38,286 nucleotides of DNA from Flavobacterium hydatis (GTDB lineage: Bacteria > Bacteroidota > Bacteroidia > Flavobacteriales > Flavobacteriaceae): contig NZ_JPRM01000048.1 of the NCBI RefSeq assembly GCF_000737695.1, positions 1 through 38,286 on the forward strand. Direction: 5' to 3'. The notes beneath the pieces are model-generated. The model was not told where the DNA came from. It did no database searches and saw only the letters and a list, made by a program, of their open reading frames with translations. Numbering within the stretch: the first letter of the stretch is position 1; each line of letters starts with the position of its first letter. Made by a program: the position numbers and the translations under genes. Shown here piece by piece: positions 15,770-24,178 of the stretch.

Positions 15770-16465
15770 TTATAGTTGTTTTTTTAAATCGGCCTCACTA
15801 ATAAATCCTGTGTTTTTCCATTTTACTTCCTTGTTCTCATATAATAATAGCGTAGGAAGTTGGTCAATTTTCATATCTTTTACCAAGGTTTTATTCTGGT
15901 CAACGTCTATGCGAATAATAACTACTTTGTCGGCTAGCTCTTTTTGCATCTTCGTAAGGTAAGGAGTCATTTGTTTGCAAGGACCACACCATTCAGCATA
16001 AAAATCAATCAAGACTTTTTTATCAGTATTTAATAAAGCTGCATATTCCTCGCTTGTCATTCCTGTCGCTTTGGTACTAGGTTTAGAGAATCCCTCGGCG
16101 TTCCATTTCATTATTCCGCCATCAAGTTCGTATATAGTTGTAAAGCCTAATTCTTGTAATTTTTGAGTTGCTTTTTTACTTCTTCCACCACTTAAACAAT
16201 AAACAAAAACAGGTTTAGATTTATCGTAAGTTGCCGCTTTTGTTGCGAAATCTTCGGCATTCCAGTTCACATTTACAGCATTGTCAATATGTTCAGATGC
16301 AAATTCGTCTGGAGTTCTTACGTCTAAAATCTGAGGGTTTTCAGTAGTTTTTATTTTTTCCGCGAAAGCGGCTGGTTCAATAACCGCGACATTTTTGCTT
16401 GATTGTCCGTTGCAAGATGCAAGTACGAATGCGATTACAATAAGGAATGTTTGTGGGAATTTCAT
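15770..16465 (-). CDS. Rhodanese-thioredoxin fusion lipoprotein
   Basis: A 231-residue two-domain protein anchored by a lipid. The signal peptide ends in the lipobox VLASC (acylated Cys18). The rhodanese domain (about 27-125) has ILDVRTPDEF and the active Cys90 in VYCLSGGRS, whose six-residue loop is of the GlpE/single-domain type. The thioredoxin domain (about 133-231) has the WCGPC motif (Cys160, Cys163) and the cis-Pro segment IDQLPTLLLY. Both active sites are intact. Inferred role: periplasmic persulfide or disulfide chemistry, with thioredoxin perhaps reducing the persulfide on Cys90. The partner reductant is not in the window. It lies between recF and the DUF2461 gene. Confidence 0.92.
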   Translation of the reverse strand: MKFPQTFLIVIAFVLASCNGQSSKNVAVIEPAAFAEKIKTTENPQILDVRTPDEFASEHIDNAVNVNWNAEDFATKAATYDKSKPVFVYCLSGGRSKKATQKLQELGFTTIYELDGGIMKWNAEGFSKPSTKATGMTSEEYAALLNTDKKVLIDFYAEWCGPCKQMTPYLTKMQKELADKVVIIRIDVDQNKTLVKDMKIDQLPTLLLYENKEVKWKNTGFISEADLKKQL

Positions 16466-16528
16466 AATCTTGAATTTAAATGTGTAGGCTAATTTAAGCG
16501 TTTTTTTAATTTTGAAAGCTGCACAAAA

Positions 16529-17608
16529 TCATAAATTAAATATTTTATAAGTCTGATGTGTCGATTTTACAATGGTTTCAGTTCGCTCAGGATGTGTATC
16601 AGAAATAAAAAGTTGTCCGAAAGTATCTTTGTTTACCATCTCGATAATTTTGGCAACGCGACTTTCGTCTAATTTATCAAAGATGTCATCAAAAAGCAGC
16701 AGCGGTTTTACGCCGCTTTGTTTTTTTAAGAATTCAAATTGAGCCAATTTTAATGCAATCAGGAAAGATTTTTGTTGTCCTTGAGAGCCGAATTTTTTAA
16801 TGGGATGATGGTCAATTTCAAATGATAAATCATCCTTATGTATTCCGACACTTGTATAATGCAAGGCTCGGTCCTTATTAATGTTTTCTCTCAAAAGAGT
16901 TAATAGGTCTTTTTCGAACAAATGACTTTCGTAAACTAACTGAACTGTTTCTTCGGAGCCAGTTATCGCTTGATGATGTGTATTGAAAATCGGAATAAAA
17001 GCTTCGATAAACTGTTTTCTTTTATCGAAAATAGTTTTTCCGTAACTATCCAATTGCTCATTATATATAGATAAGGTGTCGTTATCAAAAACATGATTCA
17101 ATGCAAAATATTTAAGTAGCGCGTTACGCTGGCTAATTACTTTTTGGTATTGAATAAGTTGTTGAAGATAATGAGAGTCTAGTTGCGAAATAACGGTATC
17201 CATAAATTTACGACGGGTTTCGCTTCCTTCAACAATTAAATCCCTGTCGGCAGGGGAAATTATTACTAAAGGAATAAAACCAATATGGTCTGAGAATTTA
17301 TCGTAGGCTTTACCGTTTCTTTTTAGGATTTTTTTCTGTCCTTTTTTTAAACTGCAAACTATTTGTTCGTTTCGTTCATTTTTTTCTATCTCGGCATCTA
17401 TTACGAAAAACTCTTCTCCATGCTTGATGTTTTGTACTGCCAAGGGATTGAAATAGCTTTTTCCGTAAGCTAAATGATAGATAGCATCGAGTACATTGGT
17501 TTTTCCAATACCGTTTTTTCCAACAAAACAATTTATTTTTTTGTCAAATTCGAAATTGGCTTCGGAAAAATTTTTATAGTTGAATAAAGAAATCTTTTTT
17601 AGATACAT
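16529..17608 (-). CDS. recF: DNA replication and repair protein RecF
   Basis: An SMC-like ATPase that loads RecA at gaps together with RecO and RecR. With the ATG at 17608 it has 359 residues and starts MYLKKISLFNYKNF, the canonical RecF N-terminus (strand followed by the aromatic NYKNF). Walker A GKNGIGKTN is at 30-38, the signature region is KKFGSQGQQKSFLIALKLAQ, and Walker B is PLLLFDDIFDKLDESR. The frame extends upstream to 17653, adding MSPKNNKKLYFSNLQ, which has no match to the family; I prefer 17608. It is not next to dnaA, dnaN or gyrB here. The 242-base region to the divergent TPR gene holds both promoters. Confidence 0.96.
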   Translation of the reverse strand: MYLKKISLFNYKNFSEANFEFDKKINCFVGKNGIGKTNVLDAIYHLAYGKSYFNPLAVQNIKHGEEFFVIDAEIEKNERNEQIVCSLKKGQKKILKRNGKAYDKFSDHIGFIPLVIISPADRDLIVEGSETRRKFMDTVISQLDSHYLQQLIQYQKVISQRNALLKYFALNHVFDNDTLSIYNEQLDSYGKTIFDKRKQFIEAFIPIFNTHHQAITGSEETVQLVYESHLFEKDLLTLLRENINKDRALHYTSVGIHKDDLSFEIDHHPIKKFGSQGQQKSFLIALKLAQFEFLKKQSGVKPLLLFDDIFDKLDESRVAKIIEMVNKDTFGQLFISDTHPERTETIVKSTHQTYKIFNL

Positions 17609-17820
17609 CTGTAAATTGCTGAAATAAAGCTTTTTATTGTTTTTAGGTGACAATTTTTAAGCGTGTGCAAATTATTGAAAAATATCGATAAAAACCGTTT
17701 TTTGGGACATTGAGTGTGATTTTTTTTGATTTTACGGTGTGTAAAAGTCCGTTTTTGAAGGATTTTTTTTAAAAATAAATATAAAATTGATTTTTTTCAT
17801 GTAAGTTTCAATAAAAATTT

Positions 17821-17828
17821 TATTTTTG
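17821..17828 (+). promoter_or_regulatory. Putative -7 element TATTTTTG upstream of the TPR membrane protein
   Basis: TATTTTTG matches TAnnTTTG and lies 22 bases before the ATG, giving a leader of about 15-18 bases. The expected -33 TTG is not found. Confidence 0.4.
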
Positions 17829-17850
17829 CCGTTCACTAAATTAATTTTAA

Positions 17851-18636
17851 ATGGCTACTTACAATAAAAGAGGATATAAAGCACCAAAAGAAAAGGAAGT
17901 TAAAGATGAGGTTGTTAATGAAGAACAACAAGTAATTCTTGATGGAAAAAACAGTAAGACTGCTGAAGTTTTTTCTAAATTAGATGAAACTGCTTCTAAG
18001 ACAGAGGATTGGGTTGCTAGAAACCAGAAAATTATTATTGGATTAGTTGCTGCAATTGCTGTAGGAACTGTAGGTTATTTAGCTTACCAAAAATTTATTG
18101 CTGCTCCTAAACAAGATGAAGCTGCTAATGAAATGTTTGTTGCTCAACAAAACTTTGAAAAAGCAACTAATGGTGTAGCTAGTGATTCTTTATATAAATT
18201 ATCATTAAATGGTTCTGAAGGTAAATTTGGATTTTTAAAAATCGCAGAAGAGTATTCAGGAACTGATGCTGGAAATTTAGCAAACTATTATGCTGGTGTT
18301 GCATACTTAAACACTGGTAAATATGATGAGGCAATTACTTACTTAGGTAAATTTAGCTCTAAAGATTTAATTTTAGGAGCTTTGGCTAAAGGAGCAATTG
18401 GTGATGCTTATTCTCAAAAAAATCAACAAAAAGAGGCTTTAGACTATTACGTAAAAGCTGCTGAATTAAATAAAAATGATTTTACTACGCCACGTTTCTT
18501 ACTAAAAGCTGGAAAAACTGCTTTGGCTTTAGGTCAAAAATCAGATGCTCTTAAGTATTTTACAGACGTAAAAGAGAACTACGAGGCAACTCCAGAAGCA
18601 GCTTCTGTTGATGTTTTGATTGGTTTGGCACAATAA
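17851..18636 (+). CDS. Membrane-anchored tetratricopeptide repeat protein (YfgM-like topology)
   Basis: A 261-residue protein with a charged cytoplasmic N-terminus (1-58), one membrane helix (about 60-79, IIIGLVAAIAVGTVGYLAY) and a periplasmic helical region. The latter shows TPR-like units: GNLANYYAGVAYLNTGKYDEAITYLGKF, AKGAIGDAYSQKNQQKEALDYYVKAAEL and FLLKAGKTALALGQKSDALKYFTDV. This topology resembles YfgM, a partner of the periplasmic chaperone network and the Sec translocon, but sequence identity to it is not something I can judge here. Codon choice is regular (AAA, GCT, TTA rich), as in well expressed genes. It precedes ribH, separated by a repeat-rich spacer. Confidence 0.85.
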   Translation: MATYNKRGYKAPKEKEVKDEVVNEEQQVILDGKNSKTAEVFSKLDETASKTEDWVARNQKIIIGLVAAIAVGTVGYLAYQKFIAAPKQDEAANEMFVAQQNFEKATNGVASDSLYKLSLNGSEGKFGFLKIAEEYSGTDAGNLANYYAGVAYLNTGKYDEAITYLGKFSSKDLILGALAKGAIGDAYSQKNQQKEALDYYVKAAELNKNDFTTPRFLLKAGKTALALGQKSDALKYFTDVKENYEATPEAASVDVLIGLAQ

Positions 18637-18640
18637 AAAT

Positions 18641-18720
18641 ATTAGATTGTAGATTTAAGATTGTAGATTTGTATTTAAGAATCTGAAATCTTAAGTCTAA
18701 TATCTAAAATCTAAAATATA
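18641..18720. repeat. AGATTGTAGATTT-type inverted intergenic repeat
   Basis: AGATTGTAGATTT occurs twice (18645-18657 and 18659-18671, around a single A), and the following 18685-18717 (AAATCTTAAG to ATCTAAAAT) is an imperfect reverse complement. The whole spacer between the TPR gene and ribH can fold into one AT-rich hairpin. It may modulate read-through into ribH. Confidence 0.6.
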
Positions 18721-18723
18721 CAG

Positions 18724-19293
18724 ATGGCTACCGAAAATAAAAATTTATCCGATTACGATAAAAACACAGTCCCAAATGCGAAAGATTTTCGATTTGGGAT
18801 TGTTGTTTCTGAATGGAATGACAGTATAACAGAAGGGCTTTATAATGGCGCTTTTGAAACACTTATTGAAAATCAAGTTCCTGCACAACACATTATCCGA
18901 TGGAATGTTCCTGGGAGTTTTGAGTTGATATATGGAGCAAAAAAAATGTTACAAACTCAAAACGTTGATGCTGTAATTGTAATTGGATGTGTAATCCAGG
19001 GACAAACTAAGCATTTTGATTTTGTATGCGAAGGCGTAACTCAAGGAATTAAAGATTTGAATGTTCAAACTGATATTCCAGTTATTTTCTGTGTGTTAAC
19101 AGATAATAATATACAACAATCTATTGATAGAAGTGGTGGTGTTCATGGTAACAAAGGTACCGAGGCTGCTATTGCAGCAATAAAAATGGCATACATCCGC
19201 CAACAAGCTTCTTTAAATCAGTTTCAAAACCAACAGTTGTTATCAGCTGGTGCGCTTCAAATAGAAGACAAACCATTGGAACTAGAAAAATAA
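18724..19293 (+). CDS. ribH: 6,7-dimethyl-8-ribityllumazine synthase
   Basis: It condenses 5-amino-6-ribitylaminouracil with 3,4-dihydroxy-2-butanone 4-phosphate, the penultimate step of riboflavin synthesis, usually as a 60-mer capsid or a pentamer. The active site shows EWNDSITEGLYNGA (30-43), NVPGSFELIYGAK (61-73), and GCVIQGQTKHFDFVCEG (88-104) with catalytic His97. Arg at IDRSGGVHGNKG serves phosphate binding. At 189 residues it is longer than the usual 155-165, with about 20 extra residues at the N-terminus and a Gln-rich tail (from 165). No other rib gene and no FMN riboswitch are nearby. A strong terminator follows. Confidence 0.95.
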   Translation: MATENKNLSDYDKNTVPNAKDFRFGIVVSEWNDSITEGLYNGAFETLIENQVPAQHIIRWNVPGSFELIYGAKKMLQTQNVDAVIVIGCVIQGQTKHFDFVCEGVTQGIKDLNVQTDIPVIFCVLTDNNIQQSIDRSGGVHGNKGTEAAIAAIKMAYIRQQASLNQFQNQQLLSAGALQIEDKPLELEK

Positions 19294-19315
19294 AAACACA
19301 TTTGTAAGAATACTT

Positions 19316-19358
19316 AAACCTATACTGTGTAAAAATAGTATAGGTTTTTTGTTTTTTT
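19316..19358 (+). terminator. Intrinsic terminator after ribH
   Basis: AAACCTATACT (19316-19326) pairs perfectly with AGTATAGGTTT (19337-19347) around a 10-base loop and is followed by a long T-rich run. It lies 22 bases after the ribH stop. Confidence 0.9.
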
Positions 19359-19396
19359 TATGAGTCCCTAAGCCAAAAAAACCAGCTAAAATTCAT

Positions 19397-19404
19397 TAAA
19401 TTTG
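19397..19404 (+). promoter_or_regulatory. Putative -7 element TAAATTTG upstream of mutL
   Basis: TAAATTTG matches TAnnTTTG and lies 52 bases before the mutL ATG, after the ribH terminator. The -33 element is not recognisable. It would start the mutL-rhomboid-rhomboid-phosphatase unit. Confidence 0.4.
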
Positions 19405-19456
19405 TGCTTCTTGGTTTTGAAACTTTAAACCTTAACCTTTAATCTATTTTTTCTTA

Positions 19457-21379
19457 ATGTCGAGTATTATACAATTACTTCCTGATCACGTTGCCAATCA
19501 AATTGCTGCTGGAGAAGTCGTTCAAAGACCTGCTTCGGTGGTGAAAGAGCTTTTAGAAAACGCAGTTGATGCTAAAGCAACGGATATTAAATTAATCATC
19601 AAAGATGCAGGAAAGTCATTGGTACAAGTAATCGATAATGGTTCAGGGATGAGTGTTACCGATTCGCGTTTGTGTTTTGAGCGTCATGCGACTTCAAAAA
19701 TTCGCCAGGCCGAAGATTTATTTTCATTACATACAAAAGGATTTCGTGGTGAAGCGCTTGCTTCTATAGCTGCGATTGCTCACATGGAAATGAAAACCAA
19801 ACAGGAACAGGAAGAATTAGGAACTCATATTATTATTGAAGGAAGTAAATTTGTTTCGCAAGAAGTAGCCGTTTTACCAAAAGGGACTTCATTTGCGGTT
19901 AAAAACCTATTTTTTAATATTCCGGCTCGTAGAAACTTTTTAAAGTCGGATATAGTTGAATTTCGTCATGTTATGGATGAGTTTCAGCGTGTAGCCTTGG
20001 CGCATGCTAATATTCATTTTACTTTTTATCATAACGGAAGTGAAATGTATAATTTACCCGCTTCTAGTTTTAGACAACGTATTGTTGGAATCTTTGCTGG
20101 TAAAACCAATGAAAAGTTGGTTCCTGTAAATGAAGAGACCGAAATCGTTGCTATAAAAGGATTTGTTAGTAAACCAGAGTTTGCTAAAAAGAGTAGAGGA
20201 GAACAGTTTTTCTTTGTTAATGACCGTTTTATTAAAAGTAGTTATTTGCATCATGCTGTTATGGCTGCTTATGAGGGAATTTTAAAAGATGGTGCGCAAC
20301 CAAGTTATTTCTTGTATTTATCTGTGCCGCCTAATACAATCGATATCAATATTCATCCGACAAAAACTGAAATTAAGTTTGATGATGAACAAGCTTTATA
20401 TGCAATTTTAAGAGCGTCTATAAAACATAGTTTAGGGCAATTTAATGTAGCGCCAGTTTTAGATTTTGATCGTGATGCTAATCTGGATACACCTTACCAT
20501 TATAAAGATTTAGAAGGAGAAACTCCTACGATTCAGGTTAATAGTAACTTTAATCCGTTTGCAGATGATACTCCAAATAAACATTATGCAAATACAAATT
20601 CTGGGTCTGGTTATAGTTCAGGATCGAGTTATAGTTCGGGAGGTAGTTCCTCGGGATCTGGTTCATATTCTAGTTACAAGAAACCTGAACCAACAGCTAG
20701 TTGGGAAAGTTTATATGTAGGTTTAAAGCAAGATACGGAAGAAGTAGGGATGATGTCTTTTGAGAATGAAGAAGTAACTTCGTCTTTATTTAATGATGAT
20801 GAGATTGAACAAACGGTTCATAAAACCTATCAAATACATAAAAAATACATTGTTTCGCCTATAAAATCAGGAATGGTGATTGTGGATCAGCAACGTGCAC
20901 ATCAGCGTATTTTATACGAGCAATTTTTGCATAATATGACGGTTAATCAGGCTTCAAGTCAGCAATTGTTATTTCCTTTAAATTTGTTTTATTCGTCTAC
21001 GGATATGGAAATTATAAGAGAATTACAATTATCGCTAGTAAATACTGGTTTTGTTTTTGAGTCTACAACCGAAGAACATATTGTTATTTCGGGAATACCT
21101 ATAAACAGCACCGAAAGTGAAGTTTCGCTGGTTATAGAACAATTGTTAAGTGATTTGCAAGACGGAATTCCGGAAAGTAGCTTTTCACAAAATGACACTA
21201 TTGCCAAATCTATGGCAAAAAGTATGGCTGTGAAAACAGGAACATACTTAACAGAAAAAGAACAAGATAATTTGGTAAATGGACTCTTTGCTTGTAAGGA
21301 TCCAAATATTTCGCCATTTCAAAAACCTACTTTCATTACCATGCGTGTGGAAGATATAGATAAAAAATTTGCATTATGA
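19457..21379 (+). CDS. mutL: DNA mismatch repair protein MutL
   Basis: A GHKL ATPase that links MutS mismatch recognition to strand removal. The N-terminal 330 residues are canonical: IAAGEVVQRPASVVKELLENAVDA (catalytic Glu31, Asn35), DNGSGM, GFRGEALASIAAI, and the transducer domain with FVNDRFI and NIHPTKTEIKF. A Ser/Gly/Tyr-rich linker (about 376-405) joins the C-terminal dimerisation domain. That domain normally carries the endonuclease motifs DQHAxxExxxxE, ACR and CPHGRP in organisms without MutH. Here they read DQQRAHQRILYE (477-488), an MAK position with no Cys, and SPFQKP (619-624), so the metal-binding His, Cys and most acidic residues look absent. The gene is complete at 640 residues and its stop overlaps the next start (ATGA). 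Confidence 0.96.
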   Translation: MSSIIQLLPDHVANQIAAGEVVQRPASVVKELLENAVDAKATDIKLIIKDAGKSLVQVIDNGSGMSVTDSRLCFERHATSKIRQAEDLFSLHTKGFRGEALASIAAIAHMEMKTKQEQEELGTHIIIEGSKFVSQEVAVLPKGTSFAVKNLFFNIPARRNFLKSDIVEFRHVMDEFQRVALAHANIHFTFYHNGSEMYNLPASSFRQRIVGIFAGKTNEKLVPVNEETEIVAIKGFVSKPEFAKKSRGEQFFFVNDRFIKSSYLHHAVMAAYEGILKDGAQPSYFLYLSVPPNTIDINIHPTKTEIKFDDEQALYAILRASIKHSLGQFNVAPVLDFDRDANLDTPYHYKDLEGETPTIQVNSNFNPFADDTPNKHYANTNSGSGYSSGSSYSSGGSSSGSGSYSSYKKPEPTASWESLYVGLKQDTEEVGMMSFENEEVTSSLFNDDEIEQTVHKTYQIHKKYIVSPIKSGMVIVDQQRAHQRILYEQFLHNMTVNQASSQQLLFPLNLFYSSTDMEIIRELQLSLVNTGFVFESTTEEHIVISGIPINSTESEVSLVIEQLLSDLQDGIPESSFSQNDTIAKSMAKSMAVKTGTYLTEKEQDNLVNGLFACKDPNISPFQKPTFITMRVEDIDKKFAL

Positions 21380-22191
21380 TGAACATGACTCCTGTTGTAA
21401 AACAATTATTGATAATTAATATTATCTTTTTCCTTGGCTCGCAATTAGTGCCGGTTTCGGAACAATATTTTGCATTATATTTCCCAGAGAATTATCATTT
21501 TAAACTTTGGCAGCTTATTACACATATGTTTATGCATGGAGGATTTATGCATATTGCATTTAATATGTTTGCATTGGTTTCTTTTGGTTCAGCATTAGAA
21601 CATTTTTGGGGAGGTAAAAAGTTTATATTCTTTTATATTTCATGCGGATTAGGTGCGGCTTTACTTCAATTAGGTTTTAATTATTATGAAATTCAAAGTG
21701 CTTTAGAAGGAGCTTCTAGCTTAGGTTTGTCGGATAATTCATTGCACCATATAATGAATGTTAATTTCTCTGATGGTATGAGTTATCGTGGAGATTTGTT
21801 TATGGATGGAATTAAACCAATTTTAGAGGAAGCAGGAAAAATTAATTTATTAAATGAGGTTAATTTTAAAAGTTTATTCGATGCATCTATAATTAATCAG
21901 ACTCCTATGGTTGGAGCGTCTGGTGCTATTTATGGACTTTTGGTAGCTTTTGCTTTCATGTTTCCTAATGCTGAGTTGGCACTTATGTTTATTCCGGTGC
22001 CTATAAAAGCGAAGTATTTTGTACCAGGAATTATTGCTGTCGATTTATTTTTAGGTTTCCAAGGAAATTCATTATTTGGTAGTGGAGGTACAGGAATTGC
22101 TCATTTTGCTCACGTTGGTGGTGCACTTGTAGGATATTTAATGATGTGGTATTGGAAAAAGACTCAGTTTAATAATAATCGTTGGAATTAA
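21376..22191 (+). CDS. Rhomboid family intramembrane serine protease (first of two)
   Basis: A polytopic membrane protease of 271 residues. HMFMHGGFMHIAFNMFAL (50-67) carries the conserved His-Asn loop, the nucleophile Ser182 is in VGASGAIYG, and the paired His246 is in AHFAHVGGALVGY. All catalytic residues are intact. Between helix 2/3 and the nucleophile helix there is an insertion of about 75 polar residues (105-178), probably periplasmic. The ATG overlaps the mutL stop (ATGA), indicating translational coupling; a second ATG at 21379 and a third at 21385 are alternatives. Substrates are unknown. Confidence 0.93.
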   Translation: MMNMTPVVKQLLIINIIFFLGSQLVPVSEQYFALYFPENYHFKLWQLITHMFMHGGFMHIAFNMFALVSFGSALEHFWGGKKFIFFYISCGLGAALLQLGFNYYEIQSALEGASSLGLSDNSLHHIMNVNFSDGMSYRGDLFMDGIKPILEEAGKINLLNEVNFKSLFDASIINQTPMVGASGAIYGLLVAFAFMFPNAELALMFIPVPIKAKYFVPGIIAVDLFLGFQGNSLFGSGGTGIAHFAHVGGALVGYLMMWYWKKTQFNNNRWN

Positions 22192-22234
22192 TTTTTTAGC
22201 TTTATTATCTAAATTTTAAACAAAAAAAACACGT

Positions 22235-23104
22235 ATGAATATATTAGACGATTTAAAGTTGCAATATAAGATGGGCGGTATTGCTCAGCGAGTAATTTAT
22301 TGGAATATTGCTTGTTTTTTAATTTCATTGGTGTTTTTTTATCAGTTTTCAACTGGACAATTTGTTTTACCAAGTTGGTTAGCATTATCGTCTAATCCAT
22401 CGGATTTTTTGTTCAAGCCATGGACATTTTTAACCTATGCTTTCTTTCATGATGGATTTCTGCATTTGTTGTTTAATATGTTGGTTTTAAATTTTGCAAG
22501 TTCTTTGTTCTTGACTTTTTTTACCGAAAAGCAGTATTTAGGATTATATGTATTAAGTGCAATTTTTGCTGGTGTAGCATTTGCTCTTAGTTTTTATTTT
22601 TTAAATCTTAGTGCTTCTGTGGTTGGAGCTTCGGCTGCAATTATGGCAATTTTGGTTGCGACAACTACATATCAGCCATTAATGAATATTCGTTTGCTAC
22701 TTATTGGTAATGTTAAGTTATGGCATATTACTCTTGTTATTTTAGTTTTAGATCTTATGCAGTTTAGATCTGTTAATATGGGAGGACATATCTCTCATCT
22801 TGCTGGAGCTGTTTTCGGATTTTTATTTATAAAGCTATTGCAAAGTGGAGTAGATTTGAGTAAGATCGTAACTCGTGTTTTAGATTTCTTTGCTAATTTA
22901 TTTAGAAAATCACCATCAACTCCTTTTAAGAAAGTTCATAAAAATTATAATAATAAACCAACGCAAAGAACTACGGTTTCTAAAATCGTTACCAAAGACA
23001 AAACGCAACAACAAATTGATGAAATCCTAGATAAGATTAGTCAGTCGGGTTACGATTGTTTGACAAAAGAAGAAAAAGAATTTTTGTTTAAAGCGGGAAA
23101 GTAA
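22235..23104 (+). CDS. Rhomboid family intramembrane serine protease (second of two)
   Basis: A second rhomboid of 289 residues, 43 bases after the first. FFHDGFLHLLFNMLVL (70-85) holds the His-Asn region, the nucleophile is Ser133 in VVGASAAIM, and the histidine is His188 in GHISHLAGAVFGF. The GASA variant still keeps the GxS core. Unlike its neighbour it lacks the central insertion and instead has a C-terminal cytoplasmic tail (about 205-289): Lys-rich, then QIDEILDKISQSGYDCLTKEEKEFL, a small helical end domain found on many Bacteroidota rhomboids. The two paralogues are diverged, so they probably have different substrates. Confidence 0.93.
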   Translation: MNILDDLKLQYKMGGIAQRVIYWNIACFLISLVFFYQFSTGQFVLPSWLALSSNPSDFLFKPWTFLTYAFFHDGFLHLLFNMLVLNFASSLFLTFFTEKQYLGLYVLSAIFAGVAFALSFYFLNLSASVVGASAAIMAILVATTTYQPLMNIRLLLIGNVKLWHITLVILVLDLMQFRSVNMGGHISHLAGAVFGFLFIKLLQSGVDLSKIVTRVLDFFANLFRKSPSTPFKKVHKNYNNKPTQRTTVSKIVTKDKTQQQIDEILDKISQSGYDCLTKEEKEFLFKAGK

Positions 23105-23123
23105 AATCATTAATTAATACAAA

Positions 23124-24170
23124 ATGAAAAACCTTTCATGGTTTAATAAAATAATGTTCTTTCTGAATATAGTGCTTACTGTATTGACATTTAGCGCTTA
23201 TGTTTTGCCTTTTTTAGCACCCAAAATTTTTCCACTTTTATCGGTGTTTACTTTGTTTATGCCATTGTTTTTTGTGTTTAATGGATTGTTCTTTTTCTAT
23301 TGGGCAATTCAGTTTAAAAAACGAATGATCTTGTCAGGATTGGTTCTCTTAATGGGAATTACTTTTATAAATAAATTCTATAAATTTTCGACTAAAGAAT
23401 ATGTTGAGAGTAATAAGGATTTTACTGTAATGAGTTATAATGTACGCTTGTTTAATGTCTTTAAGTGGATAGATAGGGAAGATGTACCACTCGATATAGA
23501 AACGTTTATAAACGAGAAAAACCCTGATATTTTATGTATTCAGGAGTTTTCAAATTCTGCTAATATCGATTTAAAGGTTTATCCGCACCGTTATATATTC
23601 ATGGAGGGAAACAAGATAAAGACTGGTCAGGCAATTTTCTCTAAGTTTCCTATATTATACCAAGGTAATATTGTTTTTCCGAATTCTAATAATAATGTAA
23701 TCTATGCCGATATTAAGCGTGGTAAAGACATTATTAGGGTTTATAATATGCATTTGCAGTCCATCAAGATTTCGCCCGATGTAAATGAGATTTCTGATAA
23801 TATTGATGTAATGAATCAGGAAAAATCACAACTTATTCTTTCTAGAATTAGTAAAGCATTTAAGCAGCAGCAAGAACAAGCTGAGATATTTAGAGAGAAT
23901 AAAAAAGAATGTACGTATCCGCTAATTATTTGTGGAGATATGAATAATAGTCCTTTTTCATACGTTTACCGTAATATAAAAGGAAAACTAAAAGATAGTT
24001 TTGAAGAAGCTGGAGTAGGATTTGGGGCTACTTATAAGTTCCGTTATTATCCTGCAAGAATCGATTATATTTTTGCTGATAGCAAGATGAAAGTAAAGAA
24101 ATTTGAAAGCTTTTCAGATTTCGAAAATTCGGATCATTTCCCTGTTTTGGCAACTCTTTCTATGGAATAG
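23124..24170 (+). CDS. Membrane-anchored endonuclease/exonuclease/phosphatase family protein
   Basis: A 348-residue protein with two or three N-terminal membrane helices (about 8-30, 36-60, 67-85) and a Mg-dependent EEP hydrolase domain (about 100-348). The catalytic set is visible: MSYNVRLFN (Asn), ILCIQEFS (metal-binding Glu), YNMHLQSI (His), ICGDMNNSP (Asp, Asn), RIDYIFAD and SDHFPVLA (final Asp-His). The active domain probably faces the periplasm. Members cleave phosphodiesters or phosphates from DNA, lipids or inositides; the substrate here cannot be told. It is the last gene of the mutL unit, 19 bases after the second rhomboid, and ends 8 bases from the convergent WbqC-like gene. Confidence 0.9.
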   Translation: MKNLSWFNKIMFFLNIVLTVLTFSAYVLPFLAPKIFPLLSVFTLFMPLFFVFNGLFFFYWAIQFKKRMILSGLVLLMGITFINKFYKFSTKEYVESNKDFTVMSYNVRLFNVFKWIDREDVPLDIETFINEKNPDILCIQEFSNSANIDLKVYPHRYIFMEGNKIKTGQAIFSKFPILYQGNIVFPNSNNNVIYADIKRGKDIIRVYNMHLQSIKISPDVNEISDNIDVMNQEKSQLILSRISKAFKQQQEQAEIFRENKKECTYPLIICGDMNNSPFSYVYRNIKGKLKDSFEEAGVGFGATYKFRYYPARIDYIFADSKMKVKKFESFSDFENSDHFPVLATLSME

Positions 24171-24178
24171 TAAGTGAA

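Noticed and set aside
17609..17653. Upstream extension of recF by 15 codons
   Set aside because: RecF proteins start at the MYLKKISLFNY strand; the extra residues are polar and unlike the family.
20611..20680. Ser/Gly-rich repeats in mutL as a sign of a frameshift or insertion
   Set aside because: The frame stays open, the region lies in the normally variable linker, and both flanking domains are in place.
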